Source of the DNA: an uncultured Maricaulis sp.
GTDB taxonomy: Bacteria; Pseudomonadota; Alphaproteobacteria; Caulobacterales; Maricaulaceae
Assembly (NCBI RefSeq): GCF_905480005.1
Contig: NZ_CAJQOO010000011.1
Coordinates: forward strand, 1 to 64,000
Direction: 5' to 3'
Length of the DNA stretch: 64,000 nucleotides
In this document: positions 44,758-53,532 of the stretch, one piece after another
How positions within the stretch are numbered: the stretch's first letter is position 1
Layout of the letters: each line of letters starts with the position of its first letter
The notes under the pieces: model-generated
The model's input: the letters and a program-made list of their open reading frames with translations, nothing else
Database searches by the model: none
Told to the model about the DNA's origin: nothing
Translations under genes and position numbers: made by a program

Positions 44758-45060
44758 ATGGAATACAGGACTGAAAACCGGGACGACCGACTTCTCGTGT
44801 GGATATCCGGTGTGATCACCTTTGACGACCACGAGCCTTTCCGACGGATTGTTGACGAGATCGCGGCTTGCACGCCTGAGCTTGTGGAACTTTCCCTCAC
44901 GACCACCAAGATGATCGACTCTGCCGGTATCGGCATGTTGCTTCTGGCCAAGGACAAGGCTGACAAGTCGGGCAAGGCCCTCGTGCTGTCAGGCGTGACC
45001 GGGCATGTTGCCAAAGTGGTCGAGCTGTCCAAGGTAGACCAGCTGATCAAGATCGTCTGA
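44758..45060 (+). CDS. STAS-domain anti-anti-sigma factor
   Basis: A 100-residue SpoIIAA/RsbV-like protein. The phosphorylation site is Ser55 in KMIDSAGIGMLL. It would be phosphorylated by the HATPase kinase (46251-47117) and dephosphorylated by the PP2C phosphatase (45068-46261). The ATG follows GGAGGAAG. The target sigma or other partner is not in this window. Confidence 0.92.
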   Translation: MEYRTENRDDRLLVWISGVITFDDHEPFRRIVDEIAACTPELVELSLTTTKMIDSAGIGMLLLAKDKADKSGKALVLSGVTGHVAKVVELSKVDQLIKIV

Positions 45061-45067
45061 GGTGGCG

Positions 45068-46261
45068 ATGTCAGGGCCCGACGAGTCACTCCTGTCAGAC
45101 CACGCAGTGGATACCGCGCTCATCCTGATCGTTGATGACCAGAAATCCTCGCGCCTGATGATTGCCGCTGTGCTCGAGGCCGCGGGCTTCACCAATCACC
45201 TGTTTGCCAGTGACGGTGTGGAGGCGCTGGACGTTCTCGAACGTGAGCCGGTCGAGATCGTCGTTCTCGATATCGTTATGCCGAACAAGGACGGGTTTGA
45301 TGTCTGCCGGGAAGTCCGGCAACGCCTGAACCTGCCTGTGTCGATCCTGATTCAGACAGCCCTTGAGGATGCCGACCAGAGGGCGTCGGCCTTTGATGCC
45401 GGTGCCTCGGATGTGATTTCCAAACCCATTCACCCCCACGAGATCGTGTCGCGGGTGCGGTTGCATCTTGAACGTCGCCGCATGATGAACAGCCTCCAGC
45501 GCTATCGGCGCCGGATGGAGGAGGAGCTGAAGGCGGCCGAGGCGATGCAGATCTCGCTCCTCAAATCCGATGAGGACGTCGCCGCGATTGCCCGCCCGCG
45601 TGGTGCAGATTTGTGGACCTTCTATCAAGCCTCCAATCAGCTGGGCGGCGACCTCTGGCAGGTCTTCGAGATCGATGAAACCCGTTTTGGCATCCTGATG
45701 ATCGATCTGTCGGGGCATGGCGTGGCCGCCGCGATCAACGCCTTTCGCGTTCACATGCTGACCGACACACTGCGCCACGACCGGTCCGAGCCAGGGCTTT
45801 GGCTGGCCGCGGTGAATGACTACCTGTACCAGATCCTGCCGGTAGAGCATTTCGCCACCGCCTTTTATGCGGTGATCGATACCGCCTCCGGCCACCTGCA
45901 TTACGCGATTGCCGGGGCCCCGCCTCCAATCCTGCTGGAAGCCTCGGGCGGTTGGCAGGCTCTGGGTGGCAGCGGCCTTATTCTCGGATGCGCCCCGGGG
46001 GTCAGCTATGACACCTGGAAAACCAGCCTGAAGCAGGGTGACCGGCTGCTTTGCTACAGCGACGCGCTGTACGAAAATTTCGAACAGCCCGATCTGTCAC
46101 TGGAGCCGGAAGATCTCGCGCGGCTCGCGCATGACGTGGTCTCGCGGGAAGGTGGCGCCGGTTTCATGAGCGCCATGATCGGGCAGGTATTCGATGATCC
46201 CGAGGCCCAGAGCCGCGACGACCTCACACTCCTGCTCCTGGAGGTGACCGGTGACAGGTGA
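45068..46261 (+). CDS. Response regulator with PP2C/SpoIIE phosphatase output
   Basis: A 397-residue protein. Residues 1-130 are a receiver domain with phosphoacceptor Asp68 in VVLDIVMPNKDGFD and ISKPIHP containing the conserved lysine. A short coiled linker (RRRMEEELKAAEAMQISLL) leads to the SpoIIE-type phosphatase with its metal aspartates in LGGDLWQVF, MIDLSGHGVAA and SRDDLTLLLLEV. This is the RsbU-like phosphatase of a partner-switching system, gated by phosphorylation. I take the ATG at 45068 (GAGG five bases before) rather than the GTG at 45062. The last 11 bases overlap the HATPase gene. Confidence 0.92.
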   Translation: MSGPDESLLSDHAVDTALILIVDDQKSSRLMIAAVLEAAGFTNHLFASDGVEALDVLEREPVEIVVLDIVMPNKDGFDVCREVRQRLNLPVSILIQTALEDADQRASAFDAGASDVISKPIHPHEIVSRVRLHLERRRMMNSLQRYRRRMEEELKAAEAMQISLLKSDEDVAAIARPRGADLWTFYQASNQLGGDLWQVFEIDETRFGILMIDLSGHGVAAAINAFRVHMLTDTLRHDRSEPGLWLAAVNDYLYQILPVEHFATAFYAVIDTASGHLHYAIAGAPPPILLEASGGWQALGGSGLILGCAPGVSYDTWKTSLKQGDRLLCYSDALYENFEQPDLSLEPEDLARLAHDVVSREGGAGFMSAMIGQVFDDPEAQSRDDLTLLLLEVTGDR

Positions 46262-47117
46262 GACCACGAAGACGCTATCCGACGCAATCTGGGTCCGCCT
46301 TGATGAGACGCCGCTGGCGATCGCGATACGCCAATCAATGGTGGAGCGCTATGGGGAGCTGGTTGTTCTCGAGGCGGAGCTTCCGCAAGGCGCGACGGTC
46401 GGCCTTGTGATCGCCGATGATGCCCACGGCGGAGAGATAGGCCGGGCTGCTGACCACAATGCCGGCGCGCTCCAGTCCATTCTCATCACCGATGACCCGA
46501 CCACCGGGACGCGGGCTGATTTCGTTCTGCACAGCGATGTCGATCTTGAATCCGTCATGTCGGTCGTTCGCTCGACCAAGGATTTCCGCGATCAGGTGAT
46601 GTCCCTGCGCGCCGATGTCGCCCGACGAAAGTCGGCGATTGGCACGATTATCAATGGACAATTTGTCTTTCGCACCCTGGATGAAGCCCGCAATCTGGCG
46701 ACCATGGTCGCGCTTGCCTGCCCCAATTCGGACCTTGTCGCGGTCGGGCTGCAGGAATTGCTGATCAATGCCGTCGAGCATGGCAATCTGGAAATCGATG
46801 CCGCCTTGAAGCACGATCTTTTGCTGGAGGGATGCTGGCGCGAGGAAGTCGAGGCCCGCCTCGGCAATCCGGCCTTTGCGCACCGGGTGGTGATCTTCAG
46901 CTTCAAGCGCAGCGACCGCATCATCTCGATGACAATCCAGGATGAAGGTGACGGATTTGATCATGTCCGCTATCTGGCGGACATGCGCCCGATGGACGGA
47001 TATCGGGGTCGCGGCATCGCGATGGCGAAGGACCTGGCCTTCTCGTCCCTGACCTATCTGGGAGCCGGAAATATCGTCGAGGCCACCATCCTTCTGCCGA
47101 AGAACGGGCGTGGCTAG
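46251..47117 (+). CDS. RsbW-like HATPase (serine kinase) with N-terminal receiver-like domain
   Basis: A 288-residue protein. The C-terminal half has the GHKL ATPase boxes: VGLQELLINAVEHGN (N box, 166-180), DEGDGFDH (G1) and RGRGIAMAKDL (G2). The first 120 residues look like a degenerate receiver without an acceptor aspartate in the right setting. It starts with GTG inside the end of the phosphatase gene. It would phosphorylate the STAS protein at 44758-45060 and perhaps also sequester another partner. Confidence 0.85.
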   Translation: MTGETTKTLSDAIWVRLDETPLAIAIRQSMVERYGELVVLEAELPQGATVGLVIADDAHGGEIGRAADHNAGALQSILITDDPTTGTRADFVLHSDVDLESVMSVVRSTKDFRDQVMSLRADVARRKSAIGTIINGQFVFRTLDEARNLATMVALACPNSDLVAVGLQELLINAVEHGNLEIDAALKHDLLLEGCWREEVEARLGNPAFAHRVVIFSFKRSDRIISMTIQDEGDGFDHVRYLADMRPMDGYRGRGIAMAKDLAFSSLTYLGAGNIVEATILLPKNGRG

Positions 47118-47252
47118 CGGCCCGGACGCCGCAATCCGAATATTTTCGCGTTCAGCTATGGTTCAGTCGGGAAATCCTCTAATCTTCCACAGACAAGACG
47201 TGTTATTCGGAACGCAGGGGTGTTCCACACGGACTACAGGGAGGGGATCCAG

Positions 47253-48161
47253 ATGAAAACCCAGATTATTGCGAGCGTCATCGCATCCGCATTTTTGGCT
47301 GGCGCGGCCACCGCGCAAGACTTTACCGCGCCGCCGTCTTTCGGGTCGGTCAATCTAAGCTCCGGCTTCACGCCGGATCCGTATAACGTCACGCTGACAT
47401 CGGGTGGACAGTTGCACGCCAGCAACCTCTCCAGCTCCTGTCGTGGCTGGATCGCCAATGCGCCTGACTATTCGGTCTATTACCAGGCCGGCAACATGTT
47501 CGACCTGACCATCAGCTCGGTTTCCGGTTCCGACACGACGCTCGTGGTCAACGGGCCGGCCGGCAACTGGTATTGCGACGATGACAGCGGCCAAGGCCTC
47601 AATCCGAGCATGACATTCGCCAATCCGGCTTCCGGTCGGTACGACATCTGGGTCGGCTCCTATTCCGAGGGCGATTATGCCCAGGCGACCCTGTCGATTT
47701 CCGAACTCGGCATGGCTGGCGGCCAGCCCTCCCAGGGTGGCGGCAGCTATCAGAGCATTGACTGGTCCCTTCCGGCCAATTTCGGCGGTGCCAATCTGAG
47801 CGGCGGTTTCGCTCCGGATCCCTATCGGGTCAACATCATCTCCGGCGGCACACACCGCGCCTCGGAAGTGCGCAATGGGTGTGCTGGATGGGTGTCGTCA
47901 GCTCCGGACTTCGAACTGAGCTTCAGCGCCGGTTCGCTCCCGCTGATCCTGTCCGCGGCATCGAACTCGGACACGACCATTCTCGTCAATGATCCCAATG
48001 GGAATTGGTATTGCGATGATGATGGCGGCAATGTCGGCCTCAACCCGTCGCTGACTTTCTCCAATCCGGCTTCCGGCACCTATGACATCTGGATTGGCTC
48101 GTACAGCCAGGGCCAGAATGCCGATGCCACGCTGTCGATTTCCGAGCTCTACAGCGAGTAG
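47253..48161 (+). CDS. Secreted protein with two tandem PPC-like beta domains
   Basis: A 302-residue exported protein: signal peptide of about 22 residues (IIASVIASAFLAGAATAQ), then two copies of a roughly 115-residue unit joined by a GQPSQGGGSY linker. Both copies contain a cysteine pair, GxDTT(L/I)(L/V)VN, GNWYCDDD, LNPS(M/L)TF(A/S)NPASG, YDIW(V/I)GSY and end in LSISEL. The fold fits bacterial pre-peptidase C-terminal type beta-sandwiches; function is unknown. The ATG at 47253 follows GGGAGGGG. An intrinsic terminator follows. Confidence 0.82.
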   Translation: MKTQIIASVIASAFLAGAATAQDFTAPPSFGSVNLSSGFTPDPYNVTLTSGGQLHASNLSSSCRGWIANAPDYSVYYQAGNMFDLTISSVSGSDTTLVVNGPAGNWYCDDDSGQGLNPSMTFANPASGRYDIWVGSYSEGDYAQATLSISELGMAGGQPSQGGGSYQSIDWSLPANFGGANLSGGFAPDPYRVNIISGGTHRASEVRNGCAGWVSSAPDFELSFSAGSLPLILSAASNSDTTILVNDPNGNWYCDDDGGNVGLNPSLTFSNPASGTYDIWIGSYSQGQNADATLSISELYSE

Positions 48162-48188
48162 TCGACGCTTTCAGCGTGACGGATTTCA

Positions 48189-48219
48189 GGGCGGCCGCTT
48201 CTTACCGGCCGCCCTTTTT
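48189..48219 (+). terminator. Intrinsic terminator after the tandem-repeat secreted protein
   Basis: A perfect 9-bp stem GGGCGGCCG / CGGCCGCCC (48189-48197, 48206-48214) with an 8-base loop is followed by five T residues. Confidence 0.92.
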
Positions 48220-48272
48220 CTGTCCGGAATTCCGGTTTATGCCTTTGGCCGTGGTTATCGAGGTGGGTCTTC

Positions 48273-49436
48273 ATGCGTTTCATTCTGGCTGTTTGCGTCG
48301 GCGTCCTGCTCGTCGCTGTGGGGTTTGTCTTCTTCATTCTACCGGCCCGGATCGATGCCGACATGAATGTCGTCACACCCCACGAACCCTATGGTCTGAC
48401 CGCTGAGGCCGAGGCGCTGCACGGCACGCTCCGGGTCGGCGATCTACACTCCGACATGCTGTTGTGGATGCGCGATCCGACCCGATGGAATGGTCGGGGT
48501 CATACCGATCTGCCGCGCCTTCGGGCCGGGCAGGTCGCCTTCCAGGTCTTCTCCAGCGTGACAAAGACGCCCTCTGGCCAGAATTACGATAGCAACACCG
48601 CCGACAGTGACGACATCACGGCGCTCGCCATCGTCCAGCGTTGGCCGATGCGGACCTGGGATTCGATCCTGGAACGCGCGGTCTATCATGCCGATCGGCT
48701 GAACCGCCTGGCAGAGCGCGATGACAGCTTCACCGTGGTGCGGACCCGGGCCGATCTCGAAGCGGTCCTGGCGGCGCGCGAAACCGATCCGGCCGCGATG
48801 GCGGGCCTGCTTGAAACCGAGGGAGCCCATCCGCTTGAGGGGGAAATCGGGAATGTTGATGTGCTCTGGGATGCCGGCTATCGCATGCTCGGCCTGCAGC
48901 ATTTCTTCGACAATGCGCTCGGCGGCTCCCTGCATGGTGTATCCAATGACGGGCTGACCGATTTTGGGCGCGAGGTCATTCACCGCATGGATGAGCGTGG
49001 CCTCATCATTGATGTTGCCCACTCGTCCCCGCAAGTCGTCGAGGATGTGCTGGCCATGACGGACAGCCCCCTCGTGGTGTCCCATACGGGCGTGCACGGC
49101 CACTGCGCAGTGAAGCGGAATATTCCCGACGCGCTCATGCAGCGGATTGCAGCCGGCGGCGGCCTGATCGGGATCGGCTTCTGGGCCGATGTCACCTGTG
49201 ATGACAGCCCCGAAGGCGTGGCGGCGACATTGCTGGCCGCGATCGATCTGGTGGGTATCGACCATGTCGCGCTCGGCTCCGACTATGACGGAACGGTCAC
49301 GACGACATTTGACGCCTCTGAATATGCCGTGCTCACCGACCGGCTGCTCGCTGCCGGTCTGGGCGAGGACGAGGTGCGCCAGGTGATGGGCGAGAACATG
49401 ATCCGCTTCTTTCTCGAGAATCTGCCGGCGGAATAG
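48273..49436 (+). CDS. Membrane-anchored dipeptidase, M19 (renal dipeptidase) family
   Basis: A 387-residue zinc dipeptidase with an N-terminal membrane anchor (FILAVCVGVLLVAVGFVFFIL). The two-zinc site is visible: H-x-D in VGDLHSDML, Glu in LLETEGAHPLEG, His in VVSHTGVHG and Asp in ALGSDYDG. It cleaves dipeptides in the periplasm, possibly including D-amino-acid dipeptides from the cell wall. GAGGTGGG stands before the ATG. It converges with leuB. Confidence 0.9.
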   Translation: MRFILAVCVGVLLVAVGFVFFILPARIDADMNVVTPHEPYGLTAEAEALHGTLRVGDLHSDMLLWMRDPTRWNGRGHTDLPRLRAGQVAFQVFSSVTKTPSGQNYDSNTADSDDITALAIVQRWPMRTWDSILERAVYHADRLNRLAERDDSFTVVRTRADLEAVLAARETDPAAMAGLLETEGAHPLEGEIGNVDVLWDAGYRMLGLQHFFDNALGGSLHGVSNDGLTDFGREVIHRMDERGLIIDVAHSSPQVVEDVLAMTDSPLVVSHTGVHGHCAVKRNIPDALMQRIAAGGGLIGIGFWADVTCDDSPEGVAATLLAAIDLVGIDHVALGSDYDGTVTTTFDASEYAVLTDRLLAAGLGEDEVRQVMGENMIRFFLENLPAE

Positions 49437-49472
49437 GCGCTGCCCAAACAGGCGCTGACCGAACAGGCGCTG
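49436..49472. repeat. Short tandem repeat after the dipeptidase gene
   Basis: Two and a half copies of a 15-base unit (GGCGCTGCCCAAACA, then GGCGCTGACCGAACA, then GGCGCTGG) start at the dipeptidase stop. The copies differ at two positions. Confidence 0.75.
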
Positions 49473-49498
49473 GTGGCGGCGGCTATTCCGCCGCCACC
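49472..49498. terminator. GC-rich hairpin between the convergent dipeptidase and leuB genes
   Basis: GGTGGCGGCGG / CCGCCGCCACC (49472-49482, 49488-49498) forms an 11-bp perfect stem with the leuB stop codon in its 5-base loop. No T-run follows on either strand, so it is at best a weak two-way terminator. Confidence 0.4.
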
Positions 49499-50544
49499 GC
49501 CTCGGCCTCGAGGCGTTCAACCAGTTTGACCCCGGCCTGCGAGCAGCTGAGCGTTCCGCCCAGATCACCGGTCCATTCGCCGGCTTCATGCATCGCATTG
49601 ACCGCGTCTCTAAGTCGTTTTGCGGCAGCGTTTTCGTCGAGGCTTTCCAGCAATTGTGCGGCGGCTTCGATGGCCCCGAACGGGTTGGCCTTGTCCTGGC
49701 CGGCAATGTCCGGCGCGGAGCCGTGGATGGGCTCGAACAGGCCCGGCTTGCTGTCGCCCAGCGACGCCGATCCCAGCAGTCCGATCGAACCGGGCAGCAT
49801 GGAGGCCTCGTCGGAGAGAATATCGCCGAACATGTTTTCGGTGACGATCACATCGAAGCTCGCCGGTGCGCGCAGCATGTGCATGGCGGCGGCGTCGACA
49901 TACATGTGGTCGAGCGCGACATCCGGAAAATCGCGGGCGCCCATCTCGCTGACGACATCGCGCCAGAGACGGCTGGTTTCCAGCACATTGGCCTTGTCGA
50001 CCGAGGTCAGCTTGCCGCGGCGCAGTCGGGCCTGCTGAAAGGCGATGCGCGCCACCCGCTCAATCTCGCTGCGTGAATAGGTGCATTTATCGCTGGCTGT
50101 GTCGGCGGTCCGTTCACGTTCGCCGAAATAGATGCCACCGGTCAATTCGCGCACGATCAGCACATCCGTGCCCGCGACGAGGTCCGGGCGCAGGGGTGAT
50201 TTTCCGGCCAGAGCCGGATGCACGGCGGCCGGACGCAGATTGGCATAGACGCCCAGCGCCTTGCGCAGGGACAGAAGGCCGGCTTCCGGCCGGGCGTCGG
50301 CCCGATCCCATTTCGGCCCCCCCACCGCGCCAAGAAAAACCGCATCGGCCGCCCGGCAGGCCGAAAGCGTCTGGTCTGTCAGCGGCTCCCCGAATGCATC
50401 GATGGAGGCACCGCCAAAGGCACAGGTCTCAAACTCGATTCGGAAGCCTTCCAGCGCGGCGACATGTTCGAGCACGGCGCGGGCGACTGCGGTGATTTCC
50501 GGTCCGATCCCGTCACCGGGCAGGAGGGTGATGCGATAGTTCAT
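49483..50544 (-). CDS. leuB: 3-isopropylmalate dehydrogenase
   Basis: A 353-residue NAD-dependent decarboxylating dehydrogenase: LLPGDGIGPEI at the N-terminus, the substrate residues in LRKALGVYANLRP, VRELTGGIYFGE, DNxxVDA-type motif LDHMYVDAAAMHM, and EPIHGSAPDIAGQDKANP for cofactor binding. It catalyses the third committed leucine step. It is the last gene of the nine-gene branched-chain operon and overlaps leuD by four bases. Confidence 0.96.
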   Translation of the reverse strand: MNYRITLLPGDGIGPEITAVARAVLEHVAALEGFRIEFETCAFGGASIDAFGEPLTDQTLSACRAADAVFLGAVGGPKWDRADARPEAGLLSLRKALGVYANLRPAAVHPALAGKSPLRPDLVAGTDVLIVRELTGGIYFGERERTADTASDKCTYSRSEIERVARIAFQQARLRRGKLTSVDKANVLETSRLWRDVVSEMGARDFPDVALDHMYVDAAAMHMLRAPASFDVIVTENMFGDILSDEASMLPGSIGLLGSASLGDSKPGLFEPIHGSAPDIAGQDKANPFGAIEAAAQLLESLDENAAAKRLRDAVNAMHEAGEWTGDLGGTLSCSQAGVKLVERLEAEAVAAE

Positions 50545-51140
50545 GCGATGTCAGCCTCGTAAGCGTCGATGGCGTCGGCATGGCTCATCAGGAAGCCGAG
50601 CGGATCCGTGCCTTCCATCAGGCAGTGTTTGGCAAAGGGTTCGATCTCGAAATCGAAACTCGGGCCATTGCCCAGATCAACATGCTGGCTGGCCAGATCG
50701 ATCCTGATTGAAATGCCGGGATTGGCGAGCAACCAGTGATGAGCCGCCTCCGGCGCGACGATCGGAAGCAGTCCGTTGCGGGCAGAGTTCGAGCGGAAAA
50801 TGTCGGCGAACTCGCTGGAGATGACGGCCCGGAAGCCGAAATCATGCAGGGCCCAGGGCGCATGTTCGCGCGACGAGCCACATCCGAAATTGCGACCGGC
50901 AACGAGAACCCGGCAGGCAGCGGTGTCGAGGCTGTTCAGTGAAACGGCATCAAGCGGCCTGCCGTCTCCGTCATAACGCCAGTCATGAAAGGCCAGCCTG
51001 CCCAGACCGTCCCGTGTGGTCGTGGTCAGGAAACGGGCCGGAATGATCTGGTCGGTATCAATGTCTTCCTGATCGATGACAAAGGTCCGGCTGTCGATCT
51101 GGCGGACATCATCCTGAGTCTTTGGAGCAGGATCAGGCAT
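50541..51140 (-). CDS. leuD: 3-isopropylmalate dehydratase small subunit
   Basis: A 199-residue swivel-domain subunit with [28 protein letters not shown] and [18 protein letters not shown]. It joins LeuC to isomerise isopropylmalate. Its start overlaps the end of leuC by eight bases, so the two subunits are translationally coupled. Confidence 0.96.
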   Translation of the reverse strand: MPDPAPKTQDDVRQIDSRTFVIDQEDIDTDQIIPARFLTTTTRDGLGRLAFHDWRYDGDGRPLDAVSLNSLDTAACRVLVAGRNFGCGSSREHAPWALHDFGFRAVISSEFADIFRSNSARNGLLPIVAPEAAHHWLLANPGISIRIDLASQHVDLGNGPSFDFEIEPFAKHCLMEGTDPLGFLMSHADAIDAYEADIA

Positions 51141-52572
51141 GGGCGGGCTCCATCAATTCGGCGGGTTCGATGACATGCCCTGCAATCGCGGCGGCCGCGG
51201 TGGTTGCCGGGCTGGCCAATATGGTACGGACGCCAGGGCCCTGGCGGCCTTCGAAATTCCGGTTCGAAGTCGAGACGACCAACTGGCCGGGTTCGCCCCG
51301 ATCGCCGTTCATCGCGATACACATGGAGCAGCCGGGCTGACGCCATTCGGCGCCGGCTTCGATGAAGATCCGGTCGAGACCTTCCGCCTCGGCCTGGGCC
51401 CTGACGGCAACCGAACCGGGCACGATGAGCGCGCGAATGCCGTCCGCCACCCGCCGACCGCTCATGATGGCGGCCGCCTCGCGCAGATCGGTGATGCGGG
51501 AATTGGTGCAGGAGCCGATAAAGACCTGATCAACGCGTGCGCCGGCCACCGGCTTTCCGGCCTCGAGGCCCATATAGGCGAGCGCCTTCTTCTGGGATGC
51601 GGTGCGCGGCGTCGGAATGGGCGTGTTGACGGCGATGCCGGTATCCGGGGCTGTGCCCCAGGTCACCATCGGCCGGATCGACGCGGCGTCAATCATGACC
51701 TCCTGGTCAAAGCGGGCTCCCGGGTCGCTGCGCAGAGTCGCCCAATGGGCGACCGCGGCGTCCCACTCGGCGCCTTGCGGGCAGTGTTCGCGGCCTTTCA
51801 GCCAGTCGAAAGTGGTTTCGTCCGGCGCGATCATGCCCGCACGGGCACCAGCCTCGATTGACATGTTGCAGACCGTCATCCGGCCTTCCATGTCGAGGGC
51901 CTCGATCGCGCTGCCAGCATACTCGATTACGCACCCGGTGCCGCCATCGACTCCGAGTTCGGCGATGATGGCGAGGATGATATCCTTGGCCGAAATGCCC
52001 GTCGCGATCTCGCCATCGACGGTCACGCGCATGGATTTCGGCTTGCGCTGCAGAAGGCATTGCGACGCCAGGACATGGCCGACTTCCGTGGTGCCGATGC
52101 CGAAGGCGAGGCCCCCGAAGGCGCCATGAGTGGCCGTATGGCTGTCACCGCACACAATTGTCATGCCCGGTTGTGTCGCGCCCAGTTCCGGCCCGATCAC
52201 ATGGACAACGCCGCGATGACCGCTGCCCCAGCCATGCAGGGTGATGCCGTGCTTTTTCGCATTGTCCTGCAGGCGCTCGACCTGGCTCTGCGCCGCCTTG
52301 GTCGCATAGGGCGGCGTCTCGCCCGGCGCAAAGTCGAGCGTCGGCGTGGCATGGTCGATCGTTGCCAGGGTGCGGTCGGGGCGACGCACGCCCAGCCCGC
52401 GCTCATCGAGCACGGAGAAAGCCTGCGGTGAGGTCACTTCATGCACGAGATGCAGGTCGATATAGAGCAGACCCGGCGTCTCCACCGTTTCGTCCCGAAC
52501 CTGGTGAGCCTCCCAGACCTTGTCGAACAGGGAGCGCGGGGCCTCGCCCGTGCGCTCAGTCTCAGGCGACAT
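51133..52572 (-). CDS. leuC: 3-isopropylmalate dehydratase large subunit
   Basis: A 479-residue aconitase-family protein. The 4Fe-4S cysteines are in [10 protein letters not shown] and [36 protein letters not shown] is the family signature. The ATG at 52572 has GGAGG seven bases upstream and overlaps the ilvE end by 11 bases; a start at 52617 would extend further into ilvE without support. Confidence 0.96.
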   Translation of the reverse strand: MSPETERTGEAPRSLFDKVWEAHQVRDETVETPGLLYIDLHLVHEVTSPQAFSVLDERGLGVRRPDRTLATIDHATPTLDFAPGETPPYATKAAQSQVERLQDNAKKHGITLHGWGSGHRGVVHVIGPELGATQPGMTIVCGDSHTATHGAFGGLAFGIGTTEVGHVLASQCLLQRKPKSMRVTVDGEIATGISAKDIILAIIAELGVDGGTGCVIEYAGSAIEALDMEGRMTVCNMSIEAGARAGMIAPDETTFDWLKGREHCPQGAEWDAAVAHWATLRSDPGARFDQEVMIDAASIRPMVTWGTAPDTGIAVNTPIPTPRTASQKKALAYMGLEAGKPVAGARVDQVFIGSCTNSRITDLREAAAIMSGRRVADGIRALIVPGSVAVRAQAEAEGLDRIFIEAGAEWRQPGCSMCIAMNGDRGEPGQLVVSTSNRNFEGRQGPGVRTILASPATTAAAAIAGHVIEPAELMEPAHA

Positions 52573-53518
52573 GCTGAACCTCCATCGCATTGTCCTGGAC
52601 CGGCTGCAGCCAGCCATGACGGTCCGGCGTATCGCCGGAGAACAGGCCGAAGAAGCGCTCCTGCATCAGTTCCGCTATCGGTCCCCGACCGCCCGCGCGA
52701 ACAACATGTCCGTCGACCGAGCGGACCGGAGTGATCTCTGCTGCCGTGCCGGTGAAGAAAATCTCGTCGGCGAAGTAGAGGCTCTCGCGGGACAGGGTCT
52801 GCTCGCGGACATCGAAACCTTCCGCCTCGGCCAGTTTCATCACCGAATCCCGGGTCAGGCCTGACAGGATGGAGGCCGAGCTCGGCGGGGTGCGGATGAC
52901 GCCATCGGAGACGACGAAGATGTTCTCCCCGGCGCCTTCCGACACCAGACCATTGACGTCCAGACCAATGCCTTCGTCGAAGCCACGCGAATGCGCCTCA
53001 TGGCTGATCAACATGGAAGACAGATAATTTCCGCCCGCCTTGGCGCCGGTTGGAATGGTGTTCGGGGCCGGTCGGCTCCACGAGGAAATGCAGCAATCCA
53101 CGCCCTTGGTCAGCGCTTCCTCACCGAGATAGGCGCCCCAGGGGAAGGCGGCGATGCAGATTTCAGGCTTGCTGTCGGCACCCGGCAGGACACCGATCCC
53201 GCCATAGCCGAAAAAGGCGACCGGGCGAATATAGGCGTCCTTCAGATGATTGGACCGGATCACCATCCGGCAGGCCGCTTCGACCTCTGCTTCGGTGTGC
53301 TCGATCGGCATGTGATAGACCTTGGCGCTGTTGAACAGTCGCTTGATGTGGTCGGTCAGCCGAAAGATGTGCGGGCCGGTCGGCGTGTCGTAGCAGCGGA
53401 TCCCCTCGAAGACGGAGGAGCCGTAATGCAAAGCGTGTGAGAGAACATGCGTCTGGGCTTCGTGCCAGTCGATCAGTTCGCCGTTGCGCCAGATGAAGTC
53501 GGTTTCCTGGATTGCCAT
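52562..53518 (-). CDS. ilvE: Branched-chain amino acid aminotransferase
   Basis: A 318-residue class IV aminotransferase. The PLP lysine is Lys160 in [29 protein letters not shown] and [10 protein letters not shown] are typical. It makes Leu, Val and Ile from their keto acids, so the operon carries the shared last step. It lies 14 bases after leuA. Confidence 0.95.
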   Translation of the reverse strand: MAIQETDFIWRNGELIDWHEAQTHVLSHALHYGSSVFEGIRCYDTPTGPHIFRLTDHIKRLFNSAKVYHMPIEHTEAEVEAACRMVIRSNHLKDAYIRPVAFFGYGGIGVLPGADSKPEICIAAFPWGAYLGEEALTKGVDCCISSWSRPAPNTIPTGAKAGGNYLSSMLISHEAHSRGFDEGIGLDVNGLVSEGAGENIFVVSDGVIRTPPSSASILSGLTRDSVMKLAEAEGFDVREQTLSRESLYFADEIFFTGTAAEITPVRSVDGHVVRAGGRGPIAELMQERFFGLFSGDTPDRHGWLQPVQDNAMEVQHVA

Positions 53519-53532
53519 TTTACTGTGTCCTG

